Assembly: GCF_018343775.1 (NCBI RefSeq)
Contig: NZ_CP074349.1
Coordinates: 496,001-560,000 of the forward strand
Origin: Pseudomonas cichorii
Lineage (GTDB): Bacteria > Pseudomonadota > Gammaproteobacteria > Pseudomonadales > Pseudomonadaceae
Reading direction: 5' to 3'
DNA: 64,000 nt
The position numbers and the translations under genes are program-made. The stretch's first letter is position 1; each line of letters starts with the position of its first letter. The notes below the pieces were generated by a model. It was not told where the DNA came from. It saw only the letters and a list, made by a program, of their open reading frames with translations, and did not search any database. Shown in pieces: positions 26,736 through 35,248 of this stretch.

Positions 26736-28796
26736 ATGGCTTTCGAAGCGATGTTCCAGCCGATCCAGATTGGCAAACTGACGATCCGCAACCGTGTCCT
26801 GAGTACCGCTCACGCCGAGGTCTATGCCACCGATGGCGGGATGACCACCGACCGTTATGTGAAGTACTACGAAGAGAAGGCCAAGGGCGGCATCGGCCTG
26901 GCGATCTGTGGCGGTTCTTCCAGTGTGGCCATCGACAGCCCGCAGGGCTGGTGGAAGTCGGTCAACCTGGCCACTGACAAGATCATTCCGCACTTCCAGA
27001 ACCTTGCCGACGCCATGCACAAGCATGGCGCCAAGATCATGATCCAGATTACCCACATGGGCCGTCGTTCCCGTTGGGATGGCGAGCACTGGCCGACTCT
27101 GATGTCGCCTTCCGGCATTCGTGAGCCGGTCCACCGTGCGACCTGCAAGACCATCGAGCCGGAAGAAATCTGGCGGGTGATCGGCAACTACGCCAGCGCT
27201 GCAGCCCGTGCCAAGGCCGGAGGCCTGGATGGTGTCGAGCTGTCTGCGGTGCACCAGCACATGATCGACCAGTTCTGGAGCCCGCGGGTCAACAAACGCA
27301 CCGACGAGTGGGGCGGCAGTTTCGAGAATCGCATGCGTTTTGGCCTGGAAGTGATCAAGGCCGTGCGCAAGGAAGTGGGGCCTGATTTCTGTGTGGGCCT
27401 GCGTATCTGTGGTGATGAATTCCACCCCGATGGCTTGAGCCATGAGGACATGAAGGAAATCGCCAAGTATTACGACGCCACCGGCATGATCGATTTCCTC
27501 GGTGTCGTGGGCTCGGGTTGCGACACCCATAACACCCTGGCCAACGTTATTCCCAACATGAGTTATCCACCGGAGCCGTTCCTGCACCTGGCGGCTGGTA
27601 TCAAGGAAGTAGTCAAGGTTCCGGTACTGCACGCGCAGAACATCAAAGACCCGAATCAGGCCACGCGGATCCTGGAAGGTGGCTATGTGGATATGGTCGG
27701 CATGACCCGCGCCCACATCGCCGACCCACACCTGATTGCCAAGATCAAGATGGGGCAGGTTGACCAGATCAAACAGTGCGTCGGCGCCAACTACTGCATC
27801 GACCGTCAGTATCAAGGGCTGGATGTGCTGTGCATCCAGAACGCCGCGACGTCCCGTGAGTACATGGGTGTGCCGCACATCATCGAGAAATCCGCCGGGC
27901 CGAAGCGCAAGGTGGTGATTGTCGGTGCCGGTCCTGCTGGCATGGAAGCCGCTCGCGTGTCAGCCGAGCGTGGTCATGACGTCACGCTGTTCGAGAAGAA
28001 GGACTTCATCGGCGGGCAGATCACTACGGCTTCCAAGGCACCGCAACGTGACCAGATTGCCGGTATCACTCGCTGGTACCAACTGGAACTGGCGCGTCTG
28101 AAGGTCGATCTGCGCCTGGGGACGGCTGCCGATCCGGCGACCATTCTCGACCTGCGCCCGGACATCGTGGTGCTGGCGGTGGGCGGTCATCCGTTCCTTG
28201 AGCAGAACGAACACTGGGGCGCGGCCGAAGGGCTGGTGGTCAGCAGTTGGGACGTGCTGGATGGCAAGGTCGCGCCGGGCAAGAACGTGCTGGTCTACGA
28301 CACCATCTGCGAATTCACCGGCATGTCCGTGGCCGACTTCCTGGCCGACAAGGGCTCGCAGGTCGAGATCGTCACCGACGACATCAAACCCGGCGTCGCC
28401 ATTGGCGGCACCTCGTTCCCGACCTACTACCGCAGCATGTACCCCAAGGAAGTGATCATGACCGGGGACATGATGCTGGAAAAGGTCTACCGCGAAGGCG
28501 ACAAGCTGGTTGCCGTCCTGGAGAACGAATACACCGGTGCCAAGGAAGAGCGGGTGGTCGACCAGATTGTTGTCGAAAACGGTGTGCGTCCGGACGAAGA
28601 GCTCTATTACGGGCTCAAGGAAGGTTCGCGTAACAAAGGCCAGATCGACATCGACACCCTGTTCGCCATCCAGCCGCAACCTTCGCTGAGCCAACCGGGT
28701 GACGGCTACCTGCTGTTCCGCATCGGCGACTGCGTGGCCCAGCGTAATACCCATGCGGCGATCTATGACGGATTGCGGCTGTGTAAGGATTTTTGA
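26736..28796 (+). CDS. dgcA: Dimethylglycine demethylase subunit DgcA
   Basis: A 686-residue flavoprotein of the old-yellow-enzyme/trimethylamine-dehydrogenase type. Residues about 1-340 form the FMN TIM barrel (IQIGKLTIRNRVLSTAHAEV start, GGSFENRMRF). Next is the Fe-S motif CVGANYCIDR...LCIQN, then an FAD/NAD domain beginning VVIVGAGPAGMEAARV near 390. DgcA with DgcB demethylates dimethylglycine to sarcosine, passing electrons to the ETF genes downstream. The second Cys of the usual C-x2-C-x2-C cluster motif is Ala (CVGANYC). The gene lies 15 bp after the DUF5943 gene. A palindromic repeat separates it from dgcB. Confidence 0.93.
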   Translation: MAFEAMFQPIQIGKLTIRNRVLSTAHAEVYATDGGMTTDRYVKYYEEKAKGGIGLAICGGSSSVAIDSPQGWWKSVNLATDKIIPHFQNLADAMHKHGAKIMIQITHMGRRSRWDGEHWPTLMSPSGIREPVHRATCKTIEPEEIWRVIGNYASAAARAKAGGLDGVELSAVHQHMIDQFWSPRVNKRTDEWGGSFENRMRFGLEVIKAVRKEVGPDFCVGLRICGDEFHPDGLSHEDMKEIAKYYDATGMIDFLGVVGSGCDTHNTLANVIPNMSYPPEPFLHLAAGIKEVVKVPVLHAQNIKDPNQATRILEGGYVDMVGMTRAHIADPHLIAKIKMGQVDQIKQCVGANYCIDRQYQGLDVLCIQNAATSREYMGVPHIIEKSAGPKRKVVIVGAGPAGMEAARVSAERGHDVTLFEKKDFIGGQITTASKAPQRDQIAGITRWYQLELARLKVDLRLGTAADPATILDLRPDIVVLAVGGHPFLEQNEHWGAAEGLVVSSWDVLDGKVAPGKNVLVYDTICEFTGMSVADFLADKGSQVEIVTDDIKPGVAIGGTSFPTYYRSMYPKEVIMTGDMMLEKVYREGDKLVAVLENEYTGAKEERVVDQIVVENGVRPDEELYYGLKEGSRNKGQIDIDTLFAIQPQPSLSQPGDGYLLFRIGDCVAQRNTHAAIYDGLRLCKDF

Positions 28797-28800
28797 GGAA

Positions 28801-28885
28801 AGCTGCAAGCCATAAGCTGTAAGCAGCAAGAGAAGGCAGCGGATCGGCTGTGCTTTTACTTGTCGCTTACCGCTTGTAGCTTGCA
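28801..28885. repeat. AGCTGCAAGC-type inverted repeat between dgcA and dgcB
   Basis: GCTGCAAGCCATAAGCTGTAAGC on the left and GCTTACCGCTTGTAGCTTGCA on the right are imperfect inverted copies around about 30 bases. The same sequence family flanks the 7-bp tandem array at 39.1 kb. Confidence 0.65.
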
Positions 28886-28905
28886 CCTCGCCAGAGGTGA
28901 TTCTG

Positions 28906-30867
28906 ATGTTGAGCACCATTCTCCCCCTCCTGCTCTTCGCTGCCCTGGCCCTTGCGGTGCTGGGTGCTTTGCGGCGGGTAAAAATGTGGCGCAATGGCCG
29001 GGCTTCCAGGGTTGATCTGCTGGGCGGGCTGCTGGCCATGCCCAAGCGTTATATGGTCGATCTGCACCATGTCGTTGCCCGGGACAAATACATCGCCAAC
29101 ACCCACGTCGCCACGGCGGGCGGTGCGGTGGCGTCTATCGTGCTGGCGATTCTGGTGCATGGCTTCGGTCTGCATAACCGCTTCTTGGGCTATGCGCTGC
29201 TGCTGATGTCGGCGGTGATGTTCGTGGGGGCGGTGTTTGTCTTTCGTCGTCGTCTCAACCCGCCATCGCGCCTGTCCAAAGGCCCTTGGATGCGCTTGCC
29301 GAAAAGTCTGATGGCGTTTTCCGTCAGCTTCTTTCTGGTGACCTTGCCGGTCGCGGGGATTCTTCCCGAGAACTTCGGTGGTTGGCTGCTGGCCGTGATT
29401 CTGGGCGTTGGCGTGCTGTGGGGCGTCAGCGAACTGTTTTTCGGCATGACCTGGGGCGGGCCGATGAAGCACGCCTTCGCTGGCGCCCTGCACCTGGCCT
29501 GGCACCGACGTGCCGAGCGCTTCGGTGGTGGTCGTTCCACCGGTTTGAAGCCGCTGGACCTTACTGACCCAAGCGCGCCGCTGGGTGTGGAAAAGCCCGA
29601 GGATTTCACCTGGAACCAGTTGCTGGGTTTTGACGCCTGTGTGCAGTGCGGCAAATGCGAAGCCGCTTGTCCGGCGTTCGCTGCCGGCCAGCCCTTGAAC
29701 CCCAAGAAGCTGATTCAGGACATGGTGGTCGGCCTCGCTGGCGGCACCGATGCCAAATTCGCAGGTAGCCCTTATCCATCCCTCGACGGCAAGGGCAAGC
29801 CCATCGGCGAACATGGTGGCAATCCGCATCAGCCCATCGTCAACGGACTGGTGGATGCCGAAACCCTGTGGTCCTGCACCACTTGCCGGGCATGCGTGGA
29901 AGAGTGCCCGATGATGATCGAGCACGTGGACGCCATCGTCGACATGCGCCGCCACCTGACCCTGGAAAAAGGCGCGACCCCCAACAAGGGCGCCGAAGTG
30001 CTGGATAACCTGATTGCCACCGACAACCCTGGCGGTTTTGCGCCGGGCGGTCGGATGAACTGGGCGGCGGATTTGAACCTCAATCTGCTCAGCGAAAAGA
30101 AAACCACCGATGTGCTGTTCTGGGTGGGTGATGGCGCTTTCGATATGCGTAACCAGCGCACGTTGCGTGCGTTCGTCAAAGTCCTGAAAGCCGCGAAAGT
30201 CGACTTTGCCGTGCTGGGTCTTGAAGAGCGCGACAGCGGCGATGTGGCCCGCCGCCTGGGTGATGAAGCGACTTTCCAGATGCTGGCCAGGCGCAACATC
30301 CAGACGCTGTCCAGATACAGCTTCAAGCGCATCGTCACCTGCGACCCCCATAGCTTTCATGTGCTGAAAAACGAGTACGGCGCCCTGGGTGGCGAGTACC
30401 TCGTGCAGCATCACAGCACTTACATGGCTGAACTGCTTCAGGACGGCGGGCTCAAGCTCGGGCAACACAAGGGCTCCAGCGTGACGTATCACGATCCGTG
30501 CTATCTGGGTCGTTACAACGGCGAGTACGAAGCGCCGCGTGAGGTATTGCGCGCCCTGGGGATCGAGATCAAGGAAATGCAGCGCTCGGGCTTCCGCTCC
30601 CGTTGCTGTGGTGGCGGTGGTGGCGCGCCCATTACCGATATTCCCGGCAAGCAGCGGATTCCCGACATGCGTATGGAAGACATCCGCGAAACCGGTGCCG
30701 AACTGGTGGCAGTCGGTTGTCCACAATGCACGGCAATGCTTGAAGGCGTGGTCGAACCGCGTCCACTGATCAAGGACATTGCCGAGCTGGTGGCCGACGC
30801 CTTGATTGAAGAGCCGGTAGTCAGCAAGTCAGAGCCTGTAAGACGTGAACCAGCGGAGGTGCATTGA
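28906..30867 (+). CDS. dgcB: Dimethylglycine demethylase subunit DgcB (Fe-S/CCG-domain protein)
   Basis: A 653-residue membrane-bound electron carrier. The N-terminal 180 residues hold several hydrophobic helices; then come two 4Fe-4S motifs (CVQCGKCEAACP and CTTCRACVEECP, about residues 245-350), and two CCG domains near the C-terminus (HDPCYLGRYNGEYE and RCCGGGGGAP). This heterodisulphide-reductase-like layout fits DgcB, which takes electrons from DgcA to the quinone pool or ETF. I chose the ATG at 28906, with AGAGGTG upstream; a GTG three codons earlier is possible. Its stop overlaps the next start (TGATG), so it is coupled to the ETF gene. Confidence 0.92.
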   Translation: MLSTILPLLLFAALALAVLGALRRVKMWRNGRASRVDLLGGLLAMPKRYMVDLHHVVARDKYIANTHVATAGGAVASIVLAILVHGFGLHNRFLGYALLLMSAVMFVGAVFVFRRRLNPPSRLSKGPWMRLPKSLMAFSVSFFLVTLPVAGILPENFGGWLLAVILGVGVLWGVSELFFGMTWGGPMKHAFAGALHLAWHRRAERFGGGRSTGLKPLDLTDPSAPLGVEKPEDFTWNQLLGFDACVQCGKCEAACPAFAAGQPLNPKKLIQDMVVGLAGGTDAKFAGSPYPSLDGKGKPIGEHGGNPHQPIVNGLVDAETLWSCTTCRACVEECPMMIEHVDAIVDMRRHLTLEKGATPNKGAEVLDNLIATDNPGGFAPGGRMNWAADLNLNLLSEKKTTDVLFWVGDGAFDMRNQRTLRAFVKVLKAAKVDFAVLGLEERDSGDVARRLGDEATFQMLARRNIQTLSRYSFKRIVTCDPHSFHVLKNEYGALGGEYLVQHHSTYMAELLQDGGLKLGQHKGSSVTYHDPCYLGRYNGEYEAPREVLRALGIEIKEMQRSGFRSRCCGGGGGAPITDIPGKQRIPDMRMEDIRETGAELVAVGCPQCTAMLEGVVEPRPLIKDIAELVADALIEEPVVSKSEPVRREPAEVH

Positions 30868-32087
30868 TGAGCGACATTATCCGCCGCGACCCCCGTGCCG
30901 AATGGATCGCACGTAACCGTCTGCACCCTTTGCATGCCGCGATGCAGCACGCACAGACCCGCTGGATGGGCCCCAACGGCCTCATGCGCAAGAACGTGCA
31001 CGGTCTGGGCTTCATCGGCCCCAATGGCATCAAGCGTATCGACCGCAGTGGCGCGCAGCAGGGCGGGACGGTCAAACGTTCTGCGGCTGCCGAAATCAGC
31101 CTGCCGTTGCATCAAGTACCGGAGCCGGCGTTTTACATCACCGTGGTGCCGGACATGGTCGGCGGCCGTCTGAGCAGCCACGACCGGGATCTGCTGGGGC
31201 TTGCCCATCAACTGGCGGGCAGCGCTGGGGCTGTATTGGCTGTGGTATTTGGCGAACACAAGGAAAGCACTTTCGAGACGGCGGGTGTCGACCGCCTGCT
31301 GGTTCTTGAAGGTGATGAGTTCAGCGGTTATTCACCGGAGCAGCGCGTGCAAGGGCTGCGGGCTGTGGATAACCAGTTCAATCCACGGCACTGGCTGCTG
31401 CCGGACAGCCGCAGCGGCGGTGGCGAACTGGGTCGGCGTTTCGCGGCCAGCCTGGGCGAACGTCCGGCGACTCGTGTCTGGCAGGTCAAGGATGAGCAGT
31501 GCATCGGGCGTGCGGGAGCGGGCCGTGAAGACCTGGCTCGTCCGCTGGCGCGTCTGATTCTGGCGGCTGCCGAATGCGCCGAGCCAGTGAGTGAAACTCG
31601 CCATGAAGCGTTGCCGGTGGAGTTATCCACACGTGTGGCGCGCAGTCTTGCACGCATCGAAGACCTTGGCGCGGTGGCCGTGGACCCTGCAGTTATCCCC
31701 ATGGCCGAGGCAGAGTTCATCTTCTCCGGCGGCAATGGCGTCAGGGACTGGGACTTGTTCCATCGCACGGCAGCGGCTCTGGGCGCGACCGAAGGTGCGT
31801 CGCGGGTGGCGGTGGACGATGGTTTCATGAGCCGGGATCGTCAGGTAGGCGCCAGCGGCACCTGGGTCACCGCACGTGTGTATGTGGCTGTGGGTATCTC
31901 CGGCGCGATCCAGCACCTGCAAGGCATCGGCGCCTGCGACAAGGTGGTGGCGGTCAACCTGGATGCCAGCTGCGACATGATCAAACGCGCTGACCTGTCG
32001 GTGATCGGTGAAAGCGCAGCCATCCTCCAGGCCTTGATCGACGCGGTCGAGGCTTATCGCAACGAGGCAAAACGTGATGCGGCCTGA
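30867..32087 (+). CDS. Electron transfer flavoprotein alpha-type subunit of the dgc operon
   Basis: A 406-residue ETF alpha-type protein. The C-terminal FAD domain has VAVDDGFMSRDRQVGASG, AVGISGAIQHLQGI and the NLDASCDMIKRADLSVIGE motif that binds FAD in all ETF alpha subunits. The N-terminus is longer than in housekeeping EtfA, with a basic region containing RNRLHPLHAAMQHAQTRW before the core. It should carry electrons released by dimethylglycine oxidation. Start overlaps dgcB by one base. Two perfect DnaA-box 9-mers (31364 and 31623) lie within the coding sequence. Confidence 0.9.
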   Translation: MSDIIRRDPRAEWIARNRLHPLHAAMQHAQTRWMGPNGLMRKNVHGLGFIGPNGIKRIDRSGAQQGGTVKRSAAAEISLPLHQVPEPAFYITVVPDMVGGRLSSHDRDLLGLAHQLAGSAGAVLAVVFGEHKESTFETAGVDRLLVLEGDEFSGYSPEQRVQGLRAVDNQFNPRHWLLPDSRSGGGELGRRFAASLGERPATRVWQVKDEQCIGRAGAGREDLARPLARLILAAAECAEPVSETRHEALPVELSTRVARSLARIEDLGAVAVDPAVIPMAEAEFIFSGGNGVRDWDLFHRTAAALGATEGASRVAVDDGFMSRDRQVGASGTWVTARVYVAVGISGAIQHLQGIGACDKVVAVNLDASCDMIKRADLSVIGESAAILQALIDAVEAYRNEAKRDAA

Positions 32088-32103
32088 GCGAGGGAGTTCA
32101 TCT

Positions 32104-32898
32104 GTGGATAATGCGTCATTGAACAAGGCCTCGTTGCAGGTCATGAGTCTGGTATCCATCGGCGCTCACCCGACCTCGGGACGCGCCCGCCGCGCCGAGC
32201 AGGATGCACGGGCCGTGGAACTGGGTTTGCAACTGGTTGGGGATAACTTGCAGGTGCTGCACGCCGGCAATGCCCAGGAGCCTGCATTGCGGGCTTATAT
32301 GGGCATGGGGCTGAACGAACTGCAGGTGCTGGAGCAGCCCGAAGGCGCGGACGCACTGCCTGCGCTGACCGATTACATCCGTGATTCAGCGGTGCAGATC
32401 GTGCTCACCGGCAGCCAGGCTGAAACCGGCGAAGGCTCGGGCATGCTGCCGTTTCTGCTGGCGGAAAGGCTGGGCTGGCCGCTGGTAGTGGGGCTGGCCC
32501 AGGTGGAGTCTCTGGATAACGGCGTGGCCCTTGTCCTGCAAGCCTTGCCGCGAGGCCAGCGACGTCGCCTCAAGGTTCGCCTGCCGTTTCTGGCCACTGT
32601 GGATAACGCAGCGCCAAAACCACGCCAGAGCGCTTACGGTCCTGCACAGCGTGGTGCCTTGGGTGTGGAGCAGGTGGAGGTGGTGGAGGATGACTTACTC
32701 ACAGCCCATGGCCTGCAACCTGCCAAACCCCGCCCCAAACGCCTGAAAGTGATCAAGGCCAAGAGCGGCGCCGACCGCATGAAAGCCGCAACCGCCAAGG
32801 CCAGCGGCGGCACCGGGCAAGTCCTCAAGGGCGTCAGCCCGCAAGAGGGTGCAGCGGCGATCCTCAAGTTGCTGGTGGAAGAGGGCGTCATTCGATAA
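32104..32898 (+). CDS. Electron transfer flavoprotein beta-type subunit of the dgc operon
   Basis: A 264-residue ETF beta-type protein with the VSIGAHPTSGRARRAEQDARAVELG start (residues 14-38, cited for position only), the AYMGMGLNEL loop, and the TGSQAETGEGSGMLPF AMP/FAD-binding block. The C-terminus is basic (KPRPKRLKVIKAKSG). I chose the GTG at 32104, preceded by AGGGAG at 32091; in-frame GTG/ATG at 32074-32077 would overlap the upstream gene by 11-14 bp. It is the last gene of the operon and is followed by a perfect REP palindrome. Confidence 0.85.
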   Translation: MDNASLNKASLQVMSLVSIGAHPTSGRARRAEQDARAVELGLQLVGDNLQVLHAGNAQEPALRAYMGMGLNELQVLEQPEGADALPALTDYIRDSAVQIVLTGSQAETGEGSGMLPFLLAERLGWPLVVGLAQVESLDNGVALVLQALPRGQRRRLKVRLPFLATVDNAAPKPRQSAYGPAQRGALGVEQVEVVEDDLLTAHGLQPAKPRPKRLKVIKAKSGADRMKAATAKASGGTGQVLKGVSPQEGAAAILKLLVEEGVIR

Positions 32899-32901
32899 AA
32901 A

Positions 32902-32957
32902 CAGTCGCGAGCAAGCTCCCTCCCACAAATCCGTGGGAGGGAGCTTGCTCGCGACTG
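32902..32957. repeat. Perfect REP palindrome after the ETF beta gene
   Basis: CAGTCGCGAGCAAGCTCCC plus TCCCAC is mirrored exactly after a 6-base loop: 25-bp arms with no mismatch. It belongs to the GCGAGCAAGCTCCCTCCCAC class of Pseudomonas REPs, and lies 4 bp after the gene, so it may also protect or end the transcript. Confidence 0.9.
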
Positions 32958-32995
32958 CTCCACAGGGAGTTGTGCACATTCCCTGTGCGCCCACC

Positions 32996-33540
32996 TGTGG
33001 ATAACGTGTTCGCGGGTTTCTGAACCCCATGTAAACCGTGCCTTACAGGCCTCTGGTTGAAAAATGATCAACCTAACTTGCGGTTTTTACTGGCTTTTCC
33101 ATGTGGATAAACAATCCACTGCTTCTCATCTCCTTGCTCAATTGCCCACAAACTCTGTTGGCCTCTCTGTGGACAAGTTGTTCGTGATCTCCTGTAGCCC
33201 ATATAAACCGTGGCTTACAAGGTTTCGTATAAAAAATGATCAATTGATCGTCAATGGCTATAAATACCGGTGTAAAGCCTTGCTGTATCACGCCTGGAGC
33301 AGTTTTCCACAGTGCGTGACTCACAAACCCGAAGTTGCCCCCAAAGTCTGTTGGCGCTTCTGTGGATAAGGTGTTCGTGATCCCTTGAAGGCCAATGAAA
33401 ACAAGGCTTTCAAAGGTTTGATCAAAAAATGAACAGTATGTCCCGCAATGGAGGCAATCAGTAAGTCACGGTTTTTTCAGGTTTTTTGAGAGCGAAAAAA
33501 TCGACTTTCCCACAATTGCTGTGGGCTGCTCTGTGGATAA
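32996..33540 (+). repeat. Tandem repeat with DnaA-box-like TGTGGATAA at each unit start
   Basis: Three imperfect units of about 172, 194 and 171 bp (from about 32994, 33166 and 33360) and the start of a fourth (33530) line up by eye. Each opens CTGTGGATAA or CTGTGGACAA, followed by GTTCG-type sequence, a TAAACCGTG-like segment with TTACA, an AAAAATGATCAA-like run, and a GTTGGC or GTGGGC end. Perfect TGTGGATAA copies lie at 32996, 33102, 33361 and 33532, and a near copy at 33168. TTTTCCACA lies at 33303 on the other strand. The stretch is about 60 percent AT in its first part, well above its surroundings. It fills the gap between the ETF beta gene and gbcA, which holds no other gene. Confidence 0.7.
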
Positions 33541-33626
33541 GTTGTTTGTTGTGTGCGGGAGAGGGCGGCAGGCTTGGGGTATGAGGGGGTTGGATGTTTT
33601 TTGATCAACATCCAGCCCCCACTGGG

Positions 33627-34925
33627 TCATTCGTGGTTGACCGCTACACCTTTGAGGTAGGGCGCAGGTTCTGCCCCGAGGTTTTCCAGTACCCGCGAGC
33701 TGTACCAGTCGATGAAGTTGACCACACCGAACTCATAGGTCTTGGAGTACGGGCCTGGCTGGTAGGCGCTGGAGTTGATACCACGCTGGTTTTCCTCGGC
33801 CAGACGACGGTCCTGATCGTTGGTGGCGTCCCACACCTGACGCATGCGCTCAACGTCGTAATCGACGCCTTCCACGGCATCCTTGTGCACGATCCACTTG
33901 GTCGTGACCATGGTTTCCTGCGCGCTGATCGGCCATACCGTGAAGACGATGATGTGATCGCCCATGCAGTGGTTCCAGGAGTGAGGCAGGTGCAGGATGC
34001 GCATCGAGCCCAGGTCCGGGTTCTGGATACGGCCCATGAGTTTCTTGCAGCCGACCTTGCCATCCATGGTCATCGACACAGTGCCCTTGAGCAGCGGCAT
34101 GCGCACGATGCGGTTGCGCAGGCCGAAGCTGGCGTGTGCGTAGGGAATCTTCTCGGCGTCCCAGGCAGCGGCGGAGGCGGCCACATGGTCCTTGAAGGTC
34201 TGATCGGCACGCGGGTCGGTGACGTCGTCCCATTCCAGCAGGGTTTTCAACAGCTCCGGGTGTGAGCCGTTGCAGTGGTAGCACTCGCGGTTGTTCTCGA
34301 TCACCAGCTTCCAGTTGGCTTTTTCCATCAAGGTGGTCTGCACCGCCACCTTGGTGTTTTCCATGTCGTAGGGTTCCATGTAGTGCTTGAGCGTGGCCAG
34401 GAACTCATCGATGGCAGGTGGATTCTCCGCCAGGCTGATGAAGATATAGCCGCCTGCGGTTTTGACGTTCACGGGCTTGAGGCTGAAGTTCTTCATGTCG
34501 AAGTCGTCGCCCATCTCGGTGCCCGCGTACAGCAGGCGTCCGTCCAGCTCGTAGGTCCACTGGTGATAAGGGCAGACCAGCTTGGCGACCTTGCCTTTCT
34601 CGCCGGTGCACAGGCGCGAGCCACGATGGCGGCAGACGTTGTGGAAAGCATTCACGCTGCCATCCGGGGCGCGGACGACGAGGATCGGGTTCTTGCCGAT
34701 CTGCAGCGTCAGGTAGTTGCCCTTGGCCGGGATTTCGCAGGTCATGCCTGCAATCAGCCATTCCTTGTGAAAGATTTCCTGCATGTCGATTTCAAACAGC
34801 CGGTCATCACTGTAGAAAGGCTGCGGCAGCGAATAGGTGCGCTCGCGGTTCTGCAGCATCTGGGCAGTGGCCTTGCGTGCAGGTTCCAGCGGGTCGCCAA
34901 GGCTCAGGGTTGCGGTGATGTCCAT
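33627..34925 (-). CDS. gbcA: Glycine betaine monooxygenase, Rieske oxygenase subunit GbcA
   Basis: A 432-residue Rieske non-heme iron oxygenase. The Rieske cluster ligands are Cys98 and His100 (CRH) and Cys118 and His121 (CPYH). The mononuclear iron site has the ENNRECYHCNGSHPE motif near residue 213. GbcA with reductase GbcB removes a methyl group from glycine betaine, giving dimethylglycine and formaldehyde. It is divergent from gbcB with 323 bp between them. The start ATG at 34925 gives the family N-terminus MDITATLSL. It is next to the dgc cluster, so betaine and dimethylglycine steps are neighbours. Confidence 0.93.
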   Translation of the reverse strand: MDITATLSLGDPLEPARKATAQMLQNRERTYSLPQPFYSDDRLFEIDMQEIFHKEWLIAGMTCEIPAKGNYLTLQIGKNPILVVRAPDGSVNAFHNVCRHRGSRLCTGEKGKVAKLVCPYHQWTYELDGRLLYAGTEMGDDFDMKNFSLKPVNVKTAGGYIFISLAENPPAIDEFLATLKHYMEPYDMENTKVAVQTTLMEKANWKLVIENNRECYHCNGSHPELLKTLLEWDDVTDPRADQTFKDHVAASAAAWDAEKIPYAHASFGLRNRIVRMPLLKGTVSMTMDGKVGCKKLMGRIQNPDLGSMRILHLPHSWNHCMGDHIIVFTVWPISAQETMVTTKWIVHKDAVEGVDYDVERMRQVWDATNDQDRRLAEENQRGINSSAYQPGPYSKTYEFGVVNFIDWYSSRVLENLGAEPAPYLKGVAVNHE

Positions 34926-35248
34926 TGTTCAGATTCCCTCATGACCGCATCGTTGGCGGCCTGCGAATGTGGCTAATACGGTTCTTTGCAGCGCTGCACG
35001 CAAGGCGATTGTGGGTCGCTCATGCCGGTGAGTTTATTCATGGCTGTTAAGGGGCGAGTGTGGAGGCGGGCGCGGACTGAACCTTATCCATGGGCGACAT
35101 GGCCGAATCCGTTCCCGACTAGGGAACCCACGGTCTGTGGGGGCTGGTCGCCGTAAGTACGTGAATGTCGTTGATAGGTAAATGCGCCTCCTGCGCGTTA
35201 CGCAGAATCCCCATCATAAAGGCCGACAGTCGGTCGTGGAGATCAAGT
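34926..35248. promoter_or_regulatory. Divergent gbcA-gbcB control region (323 bp, no gene)
   Basis: The two gbc genes diverge from here, so both promoters should lie within it. In P. aeruginosa they are activated by GbdR, but I could not pick out its site with confidence. A short inverted repeat CTGCG/CGCAG lies near 35200. No gene is seen. Confidence 0.5.

Noticed and set aside
26109..27878. Long open frame antisense to dgcA
   Set aside because: Lies opposite a clear gene, no ribosome site or domain; a shadow.
32996..33540. Chromosomal replication origin oriC
   Set aside because: DnaA boxes and AT-rich DNA are present, but neither dnaA, dnaN, rpmH nor other origin genes lie nearby; a titration site or old replicon is more modest.
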